From positions 872,001 through 936,000 of the forward strand of contig NC_009656.1 in NCBI RefSeq assembly GCF_000017205.1: a stretch of DNA of 64,000 bases. Reading direction: 5' to 3'. A model generated the notes under the pieces. That model was not told the DNA's origin. It searched no databases and saw only the letters and a list, made by a program, of their open reading frames with translations. Source of the DNA: Pseudomonas paraeruginosa PA7. Lineage in GTDB: Bacteria > Pseudomonadota > Gammaproteobacteria > Pseudomonadales > Pseudomonadaceae. A program made the translations under genes and the position numbers. Below, piece by piece: positions 58,313 through 64,000 of the stretch (position 1 is the stretch's first letter; each line of letters starts with the position of its first letter).

Positions 58313-58804
58313 TCAGGGCAGCCGGGGAGGATTGGTGGTGCTGAAGATGTAGCGGGCGAAGCGCCATTGGCCGTCGTTTTCGCGGTGCAGGAGGAACACC
58401 TCCTGGTTGGCCTCGGCGTCTGCGGGAGCGTCGACGCCCAGCACTTTCAGCGTACCGTTGGAGCGGGTCCGGGCGAAGGCCCAGTCCGGGCCCAGCGGGC
58501 GGATCTCGTCGATGCTGAAGTCGATGTCCAGGCGGATCTTCGCGAACACCTGCCGGTAGGCCGCGCGTACCGCCTCGCGGCCCACCGCGGGCAGGCTGTG
58601 TTGCGGCATGAACACCGGGTCGCGGGCATAGAGTCTCATCACCGCGTCGACGTCGGAGGCGTTCAGCGCCTCTTCATAGCGTTCCAGCTGCCGGGTGACG
58701 GCGGCCTCGATGGTGGGGTCCGCTGCGGCGGCGTGCGCCGCGAATGGTGAGAGGGTGGTGCACAGGAACGGGAGCGCCAGTCGGGCAAGGGGAATATGAA
58801 GCAT
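58313..58804 (-). CDS. SnoaL/SgcJ-like protein with signal peptide
   Basis: 163-aa NTF2-like (SnoaL/DUF4440) protein with a signal peptide (MLHIPLARLALPFLCTTLSP...AHA). The family core 'YEEALNASDVDAVMRLYARD', 'FMPQHSLPAVGREAVRAAYR' and 'WAFARTRSNGTLKVLG' is complete. It is closely related to the cytosolic copy at 59817-60188, so the two are a local duplication in which one copy gained export. The role is unknown; these folds bind small hydrophobic ligands. Confidence 0.78.
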   Translation of the reverse strand: MLHIPLARLALPFLCTTLSPFAAHAAAADPTIEAAVTRQLERYEEALNASDVDAVMRLYARDPVFMPQHSLPAVGREAVRAAYRQVFAKIRLDIDFSIDEIRPLGPDWAFARTRSNGTLKVLGVDAPADAEANQEVFLLHRENDGQWRFARYIFSTTNPPRLP

Positions 58805-58817
58805 GGTCGGCTCTCCT

Positions 58818-59804
58818 CTAGACGCGGACCACGAACTTGCCGAAGGCGCGATTGGCCTCCATGAGGCTGTGGGCGCGGGGCAGGTCGTCGAAATCGAAGG
58901 TGGCGGACAGCAGCGAGGGCAGGCGGCCGCTGGCCAGTTCCTGCACCACCCAGCCCAACGGCGAATCGCCCAGGTCCAGGTACGCGCCGCCGAGCAGGTC
59001 GCTGGGGAAGAAGCTCAGGCGGGCCGCGCCGGGCAGGTCCTGCATCAGTTGGAACCGTTCGAGCGATGGCGGGCCACCGAGCAGGCCGATCACGCATACC
59101 GAGCCGAACGGGCGCAGGCTGCGGACGCTGTCGCGCAGGGTTGGCGCGCCGACCACCTCCAGCGCGGCGTCCACGCCCTCCGGCAGCGCTGCGAGGATCG
59201 ACGCGGAGAGCTCGCCGTTGTCGACGAATACCAGGTCGGCTCCCAACTGCCGCAGGCGCTCCGTGTTTTCCGCGCTGCGGGTGCTGGCCAGCACCCGCAG
59301 GCCGCGTGCCTTGGCGTAGGTCAGGGCGGCCAGGCCGACCGAGGAGGTGGCGCCGCGTACCAGCAGGGTCTGCCCGGGTTGGATCGCCAGGCTGCGATCC
59401 AACGCGCCCCAGATGGTCAGGTAGGCTTGCGGCAGTGCTGCCAGCTCCTCCCAGGACAGATAGGTGTCGGGCAGGGCGAGCACATTGCTGCGCAGGACCG
59501 TGACCTCTTCCGCGTAGCTGCCGTTGCGGCTGAACTGCAGGCCACCCATCGCGGTGGCGACCCGCTGGCCGACCCGGAAGCGCCCGGACGGGTCCAGCAG
59601 GACCTCGCCGACCGCTTCGATGCCGGGAACTACCGGCCCGGTGATCGGACCCATCTTGCCGGCGCGCCGATAGAGCTCGGCGCGGTTGAGGCCGAAGGCG
59701 CGCACGCGGATCCGCACTTCGTTGGCGTTCGGTTCCGGCGAGGCGATGTCGCGCAGGCGCAGGACTTCCGGACCGCCGGCTTGTTCGATGACATAGGCTT
59801 TCAT
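58818..59804 (-). CDS. Zinc-less MDR family quinone oxidoreductase
   Basis: 328-aa medium-chain dehydrogenase of the quinone-oxidoreductase type. The N-terminal GroES-like part contains 'VRIRVRAFGLNRAELYRRAG', and the NADPH site is 'LVRGATSSVGLAALTYAKARG' (about residues 150-170). No zinc cysteines are seen, as in quinone reductases. It lies between the two SnoaL-like genes with gaps of 12-14 bp, so the three form one likely operon. Confidence 0.85.
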   Translation of the reverse strand: MKAYVIEQAGGPEVLRLRDIASPEPNANEVRIRVRAFGLNRAELYRRAGKMGPITGPVVPGIEAVGEVLLDPSGRFRVGQRVATAMGGLQFSRNGSYAEEVTVLRSNVLALPDTYLSWEELAALPQAYLTIWGALDRSLAIQPGQTLLVRGATSSVGLAALTYAKARGLRVLASTRSAENTERLRQLGADLVFVDNGELSASILAALPEGVDAALEVVGAPTLRDSVRSLRPFGSVCVIGLLGGPPSLERFQLMQDLPGAARLSFFPSDLLGGAYLDLGDSPLGWVVQELASGRLPSLLSATFDFDDLPRAHSLMEANRAFGKFVVRV

Positions 59805-59816
59805 GGCGGTGGTTCC

Positions 59817-60188
59817 TCAGGCGCGCGACTGGTTGGTGGCGAAGAGATAACGGTGGATCTTCCAGTGACCCTGTTCGCGCCGGAACACGAACAGCTCGTT
59901 GTTGCCCTCGGCGATTTCCACGCCGTCGGCCAGCAGACGGGTGCGCCCGGCCGAACTGGTGCGGGCCCAGGCCCAGTCGCCGGCGACCTCGTGGATGTCG
60001 AAGCGGACCTGCAGGCTGATGCTGGCGAACACCTGCCGGTAGCCGGCGCGCACCGCTTCGCGGCCGACCAGGGCCGGGGCATGCTGCGGCATGAACACCG
60101 GCGCGTCGCCGTAGAGTTCGAGGATGGTGTCGATGTCGTTCGCGTTGAGTGCGGTCTCGTAGGATCGCAGGATGGACTGGATGCTCAT
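59817..60188 (-). CDS. SnoaL/SgcJ-like protein, cytosolic copy
   Basis: 123-aa NTF2-like protein lacking a signal peptide, paralogue of the 58313 gene ('YETALNANDIDTILELYGDA', 'FMPQHAPALVGREAVRAGYR', 'WAWARTSSAGRTRLLADG'). The start at 60188 is preferred to upstream in-frame starts, which lie inside the LysR gene. It heads the three-gene operon and is divergent from the LysR regulator. Confidence 0.78.
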   Translation of the reverse strand: MSIQSILRSYETALNANDIDTILELYGDAPVFMPQHAPALVGREAVRAGYRQVFASISLQVRFDIHEVAGDWAWARTSSAGRTRLLADGVEIAEGNNELFVFRREQGHWKIHRYLFATNQSRA

Positions 60189-60263
60189 GGACGGAATCTC
60201 CCGTGGTGGACGGTCGTTACCTTCCTCCTTCCGCATTCGATAAAAAATGCACAAGATAGAGAA

Positions 60264-60276
60264 GATGGTTTCCATC
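60264..60276. promoter_or_regulatory. Short inverted repeat GATGG-TTT-CCATC
   Basis: 5-bp arms around TTT in the 102-bp spacer between the divergent LysR gene and SnoaL-operon start. It is weak on its own but in the right place for a LysR site. Confidence 0.35.
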
Positions 60277-60290
60277 AATGAGAGGTAGGC

Positions 60291-61202
60291 ATGGACCTGA
60301 ACGCGCTTCGCATGTTCGTTGGCGTAGTCCAGGCGGGTAGCCTGTCGGCCGCCGCCGGTCGCCTCGGGATTCCCCTGCCGACGCTCAGCCGGCGGGTCCG
60401 CGACCTGGAGCGCCAGCTCGCTGTGCAGTTGCTTGAGCGTTCGGTGCGCGGGACGCGGTTGACCGAGGCGGGCATGCGGCTCTACGAGAATGCCTCTCGC
60501 GGTGTCGAGATGCTGCACGAGGCGGAGCAGGCCCTGGTCTCGGACCAGGCGCGGCTCAAGGGTCGCCTGCGGCTGTCACTGCCGCCCGGTTTCGAACCCT
60601 GGTGGGAGTTGCTCGGGCTGTTCCAGCGGCGCTATCCGGAGATCCGCGTGCAGGTGTTCACCACCGAACGGCGCATCGACCTGATCGAGGATGGCGTCGA
60701 CGTGGCCCTTCGGGTCGGCGCGGTCGCTCATGAGACGATGGTGGCGCGTCGCCTGCTGGCCTACCGACATGTACTGGTGGCCAGTCCGCGCCTGCTCGAG
60801 CGCGAGGGCCTGGCGGAGACGCTCGATGACCTGCGCCGGTTCCCGGCCGGCATGTGGTCCCCCGGCGGCAGCGGCGAGGGTGCCTGGTCGCTGGGCGGGC
60901 AGCCGGTCAAGCCGCGGGTGGTGCTGGCGACCAACGACTACGCGCATCTGCGCGCCCGTGCCCTGGCCGCCGAACTGGTCGCCGAGTTACCGCCGTTCAT
61001 GGCCGCCGCCGCGGTACGGGCCGGGGAACTGGTCGAGCTGCTGCCGCGGTCGCCGTTGCCGGAGCAGGAAATCCACCTGCTCTATCCGTCGCACCGACAT
61101 CCCTCGACCCTCGTCAGGACCTACCTGGATTTCTGCCAGCAGCACCTGGACCTGTTGCGCGAGGCCTGCGGGCTGGACGAGCCGCCGCCCGCCGAGGGCT
61201 GA
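60291..61202 (+). CDS. LysR-type regulator of the SnoaL/oxidoreductase operon
   Basis: 303-aa LysR regulator with helix-turn-helix 'LSAAAGRLGIPLPTLSRRVR' (about residues 18-37) and a typical effector domain start 'LKGRLRLSLPPGFEPWWELL'. The ATG at 60291 has AGAGGT upstream. It is divergent from the SnoaL-type operon, which it probably controls; such LysR/NTF2/oxidoreductase sets often respond to quinone or electrophile stress. Confidence 0.87.
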   Translation: MDLNALRMFVGVVQAGSLSAAAGRLGIPLPTLSRRVRDLERQLAVQLLERSVRGTRLTEAGMRLYENASRGVEMLHEAEQALVSDQARLKGRLRLSLPPGFEPWWELLGLFQRRYPEIRVQVFTTERRIDLIEDGVDVALRVGAVAHETMVARRLLAYRHVLVASPRLLEREGLAETLDDLRRFPAGMWSPGGSGEGAWSLGGQPVKPRVVLATNDYAHLRARALAAELVAELPPFMAAAAVRAGELVELLPRSPLPEQEIHLLYPSHRHPSTLVRTYLDFCQQHLDLLREACGLDEPPPAEG

Positions 61203-61629
61203 CAGGGCGCCGCCCGGCTCGCGATGTCACTCGGTCTCGGCGAGCGGCCCGGCCGGGAGCTCGGTTTGCCATGTGTGCGGGCTGCCATGGCAAGCTGCCC
61301 GCGGCGCTGTCGGAGGCGGTTTGCCGCTGGCGCGGAAATCCGAGGATGATTCCGAGGATCGATCCGCAGGGGCCTCGCTTCCGCATCGCATCGGGCCTGC
61401 GTGAACGGCGAAATTTTATTGTTACAACCATCCATCCATTCCTGCGGAAACGAGTGAACTCAATCCCACCGGACGCTGTCTGTCAGCCGTCGGCCCAACC
61501 GGGCCGGGCGCATGGCCCTTGGCCATGCGGTAGCCCCGTCCCGGTCGCGCGCTTGTCCATAACAATTCGACTGGCCGGCTTTTTCGCTCCCCTTTGCGGG
61601 TTTCGTTCTCTCGCCATGTGAAGATTGCC
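61203..61629. other. 427-bp gap before the SH3-domain gene
   Basis: No convincing gene. An inverted repeat CGCATGGCC / GGCCATGCG (61509-61529, 3-base loop) could end LysR transcription or be part of the 5' leader of the next gene. An AT-rich TATTGTTACAA tract near 61410-61425 may be a promoter. Confidence 0.55.
61509..61529. terminator. Hairpin upstream of the SH3-domain gene
   Basis: Perfect 9-bp arms CGCATGGCC and GGCCATGCG with a CTT loop, 307 bp after the LysR stop and 101 bp before the SH3 gene. No T-run. Confidence 0.4.
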
Positions 61630-62298
61630 ATGTCCCTATCCCGTCGCTTCCCCGCCGCTCTTTCCCCGTTCCAGAACCGCGTCATCGGAGCCTGCCTGCT
61701 CGGCGGCCTGCTGGCGGCCGGCGCTCCGGCGCAGGCCGAGGAGGCGACCGGCAACGCGCGCTGGGTGAGCGACAGCCTGACCACTTTCGTGCGCAGCGGC
61801 CCCACCGATGGCTATCGCATCGTCGGCACCCTCACTTCCGGGCAGAAGGTCGAGTTGCTCGGCACCCAGGGCAACTACAGCCAGGTGCGTGGGGAGAACG
61901 GCAGCACCGTGTGGATCCCCAGCCGCGACCTGCAGGAGGTCCCCGGCCAGGCCGAACGCCTGCCGCAGCTGGAACAGAAGGTGGCGGCGCTGACCGCCGA
62001 GCTGGACGGCATCAACGACACCTGGAAGACCCGCGTGCAGGGCATGCAGGAAACCCTCGACACGCGCAAGAAGCTGATCGACGAATTGCAGGCGGCGCGC
62101 AGCAACCTGGACGCCGAGCTCGGCAAGGCCCGCTCCGACCTGCGTGCGGTGCAGGCGCAACTGGGCGACGAGAACAAGCAGGTGCTGATGCGCTACATGG
62201 TCTACGGCGGCAGCATCGCCGGCGCCGGCCTGTTCGCCGGGCTGATCCTGCCGTCGCTGCTGAGGGTGCGGCGCAAGCGCAACGACAAGTGGTTCTGA
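61630..62298 (+). CDS. SH3-domain membrane protein (YgiM/TIGR04211-like)
   Basis: 222-aa exported protein. It has a signal sequence (about residues 1-40, ending AQA), a bacterial SH3 domain at about 45-105 ('WVSDSLTTFVRSGPTDGYRI', 'QVRGENGSTVWIPSRDL'), a coiled-coil at 115-185 and a C-terminal membrane helix 'YGGSIAGAGLFAGLILPSLL' with a basic tail. This order matches the TIGR04211 group of SH3-domain proteins. The periplasmic SH3 may bind peptidoglycan or a partner protein. ATG at 61630 or GTG at 61618 are possible starts. Confidence 0.85.
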   Translation: MSLSRRFPAALSPFQNRVIGACLLGGLLAAGAPAQAEEATGNARWVSDSLTTFVRSGPTDGYRIVGTLTSGQKVELLGTQGNYSQVRGENGSTVWIPSRDLQEVPGQAERLPQLEQKVAALTAELDGINDTWKTRVQGMQETLDTRKKLIDELQAARSNLDAELGKARSDLRAVQAQLGDENKQVLMRYMVYGGSIAGAGLFAGLILPSLLRVRRKRNDKWF

Positions 62299-62381
62299 GC
62301 CTCCGCCCGCGTCTCTGCGTTTCGTAAAGCAAGCCCCGCCGGCCGCGGGGCTGCGTCGCAAGCGCGACAAGGGCTGAAGCG

Positions 62382-63473
62382 TCAGCCGCCCGGCGAGACG
62401 ATGATCTTCACGTTGTGCTCCTTGTTGTTCACCAACTCTTCGAAGCCGCGTTCGACGATTTCCTCCAGGCCGATCCGACCGGTCACCAGCGGCGCGATGT
62501 CGAGGCGGCCGTCGGCGATGAAGGCGATCACGTCGGCGAACTCGCCGTTGTAGGCGAGTGCGCCGAGCACCTGCTTCTCGGTGGAAACCAGCTCGAAGAA
62601 ATTGAATTCGCTGGGCTCCTCGAAGATTCCCACCAGCACGCACTTGCCGGCCTTGCGGATGGCGTCGATGGCCAGCCTGGCGGTGTGCTTGTTGCCGATG
62701 CACTCGAAGCTGACGTCGGCGCCAAGCCCGCCGGTGAGGGCGCGGATTTCGCCGAGGGCGTCGCACCGCGAGGGGTCCAGCACCTGGCTGGCGCCGACCT
62801 CCAGGGCCTTGGCCTTGCGCGCCGAGGACATCTCCAGGGCGATCACCTGCGCCGCGCCGGCGGCGCGCGCGCACATGATGGTGCACAGGCCGATGGTGCC
62901 GGCGCCGACCACCACCACGTTCTGCCCGAGCAGGCTGCCGGCCTTCTTCACCGCATGCATGCCCACCGCCAGCGGCTCGATCAGCGCGCCGGCCTCGCTG
63001 GGAAATCCGGCCGGCAGGGCATAGAGCAGGTTGGCCGGGACGTTGACGTACTCGGCGAAGGCGCCGTTGTTCATCAGCCCGGTGAAGGCCAGGTTCTCGC
63101 AGATGTTGTACAGCCCGTGGCGGCAGTAGTAGCAGGTGCCGCAGTGCTGGCAGGCATCTGCGGCTACCACCTGGCCGACGGCGAAGCCGGCCACGCCGTC
63201 GCCGAGGCGGACGATCTCGCCGCTGAACTCGTGGCCGAGGATGCACTGGCCCTTGAGGCCGGTGAGCGGGTGCGGCGTCTCCACCGGGATGAACACCGGG
63301 CCGGCCAGGTATTCGTGCAGGTCGGAACCGCAGATGCCGCACCAGTGCACGCGGATCTGCACCCAGCCGGGCGGCGGTTCGCCCGGGAGCGGCACGTCTT
63401 CCACGCGGATGTCGTGGCGACCGTGCCAGACGGCGGCGCGCATCGCCGCGTTGGCTTGCGGGAAACTGTTCAT
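62382..63473 (-). CDS. bdhA: 2,3-Butanediol dehydrogenase
   Basis: 363-aa zinc-dependent medium-chain dehydrogenase. The catalytic zinc ligand is in WCGICGSDLHEY (about residue 37), followed by 'GHEFSGEIVRLGDGV', then four structural-zinc cysteines in 'CQHCGTCYYCRHGLYNIC' and the NAD site 'VVVVGAGTIGLCTIMCA'. It matches (R,R)-butanediol dehydrogenases. It directly follows acoC in the acetoin (aco) operon, so it supplies acetoin from 2,3-butanediol. Transcription is likely under the sigma-54 activator AcoR elsewhere. Confidence 0.9.
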   Translation of the reverse strand: MNSFPQANAAMRAAVWHGRHDIRVEDVPLPGEPPPGWVQIRVHWCGICGSDLHEYLAGPVFIPVETPHPLTGLKGQCILGHEFSGEIVRLGDGVAGFAVGQVVAADACQHCGTCYYCRHGLYNICENLAFTGLMNNGAFAEYVNVPANLLYALPAGFPSEAGALIEPLAVGMHAVKKAGSLLGQNVVVVGAGTIGLCTIMCARAAGAAQVIALEMSSARKAKALEVGASQVLDPSRCDALGEIRALTGGLGADVSFECIGNKHTARLAIDAIRKAGKCVLVGIFEEPSEFNFFELVSTEKQVLGALAYNGEFADVIAFIADGRLDIAPLVTGRIGLEEIVERGFEELVNNKEHNVKIIVSPGG

Positions 63474-63486
63474 GGCGGTCGTCTCC

Positions 63487-64000
63487 TCAGTGCTGGCGGA
63501 GGAAGTCGAGCAGCAGGCGGTTGACCTGCTCGGCGGCTTCCATCTGCACCATGTGCGCCTGTCCGGGAATGATCTCTACCTGGGCCGACAGGCCCTCGGC
63601 ATGCCGCGCCGGGATGATCGCGTCATCGCCGCCCCAGATCGCCAGGACCGGCTGGCGGCCCTCGCTCGCCACGGCACGCAGGTCGTTGCGCTGGCGACCG
63701 TCGGCGAACAGGTTGTCCAGCAACTGGCGCAGGGCCGCATCGACGCCCTCCAGGCGCTTGTAGCGGAGCATGTCCTCGAGCATCTGCCGGGTGACCAGCG
63801 CCGGGTCGGAGAACAACTGCACCAGTTGTGGCTTCAGCGCGTTGCGGTTGGCCGCCTCGACGAAGCCGCGCAGGTAGTCGCCGTTGATCTCCTCGCCGAG
63901 GCCGGCGCTGCCGATCAGGCTCAGCGACAGCACCCGCTGCGGCGCCAGGCGCGCGCAGTTCAGCGCCACCGCGCCGCCCATGGAGTGGCCGGCCAGGTGC
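63487..64000 (-). CDS. acoC: AcoC, acetoin-cleaving dihydrolipoamide acetyltransferase (3' end)
   Basis: The last ~170 codons of an alpha/beta-hydrolase-fold protein running off the window edge. The nucleophile elbow GHSMGGAVAL, the acid-residue strand 'VLAIWGGDDAIIPARH' and the His region 'IIPGQAHMVQMEAAEQVN' are visible. AcoC has a lipoyl domain at its N-terminus (outside the window) and this hydrolase-like C-terminal part. It is 13 bp from the butanediol dehydrogenase start. Confidence 0.85.
   Translation of the reverse strand, partial: HLAGHSMGGAVALNCARLAPQRVLSLSLIGSAGLGEEINGDYLRGFVEAANRNALKPQLVQLFSDPALVTRQMLEDMLRYKRLEGVDAALRQLLDNLFADGRQRNDLRAVASEGRQPVLAIWGGDDAIIPARHAEGLSAQVEIIPGQAHMVQMEAAEQVNRLLLDFLRQH

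Noticed and set aside
61271..61300. CAGCHG heme-binding-like motif in a short frame
   Set aside because: The frame has no start, no signal peptide and no further cytochrome features; a chance CxxCH in a GC-rich gap.

Overview
The window is about 64 kb of very GC-rich DNA whose gene content and order match the pyochelin, phenazine, mexGHI-opmD, bfiSR, pqsL, piv and aco neighbourhood of Pseudomonas aeruginosa, read in the reverse of PAO1 numbering. Protein lengths agree with the P. aeruginosa proteins for most genes: PchI 574, PhzG 214, PhzF 278, PhzE 627, PhzD 207, PhzC 405, PhzM 334, PhzS 402, MexI 1029, DdlA 346, Piv 462. From memory of PAO1, several pieces appear to be missing here: fptB/fptC, the block between bfiR and pqsL, most of fpvB, and the fep enterobactin region. 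Other genes stand in their place. This suggests a divergent lineage of the P. aeruginosa group, perhaps the PA7 / P. paraeruginosa branch, but that assignment is an inference.

Layout. 1-5.5 kb: end of pchH, then pchI, a near-consensus Fur box, fptA and fptX (ferripyochelin uptake). 5.6-15.1 kb: phenazine locus with phzS, a 143-bp tandem repeat, phzG-F-E-D-C-B-A on the minus strand, a 0.7-kb promoter region carrying a phz/las box, and divergent phzM. 15.2-21.4 kb: mexG-mexH-mexI-opmD behind a perfect SoxR palindrome. 21.4-31 kb: ppgL, nmoR/nmoA, ddlA, a metallo-beta-lactamase-fold hydrolase, an acyl-CoA dehydrogenase and an acyl-CoA ligase. 31.2-35.4 kb: bfiS, bfiR and pqsL. 35.6-47.9 kb: an AmiD-like lipoprotein amidase, a SouR-like AraC regulator, SDR/LysR pair, PaiB, B3/4-domain protein, acetolactate-synthase-like enzyme, OpdN-like porin, PaaX-like regulator plus desaturase, methyltransferase and PpiC2. 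48-53.6 kb: protease IV, an AT-rich gap, GrpB-like protein, exonuclease III, PfpI, a frameshifted thioredoxin-reductase-like flavoprotein and an Rrf2 regulator. 53.6-64 kb: an fpvB remnant, dkgB-like reductase, secreted cyclase-family protein, broken SRPBCC gene, amidase, two SnoaL/SgcJ-type genes flanking a quinone oxidoreductase with a divergent LysR, an SH3-domain membrane protein, butanediol dehydrogenase and the end of acoC.

How the genes work together. PhzC-E-D-F-(A/B)-G convert erythrose-4-phosphate/PEP and chorismate to phenazine-1-carboxylate. PhzM and PhzS turn that into pyocyanin. MexGHI-OpmD exports phenazine intermediates and is induced through SoxR, which phenazines oxidise. FptA/FptX import ferripyochelin under Fur control. 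The most unusual feature is that the phzA stop codon is absent, so phzA and phzB form one 335-codon reading frame while phzB keeps its own ribosome-binding site.
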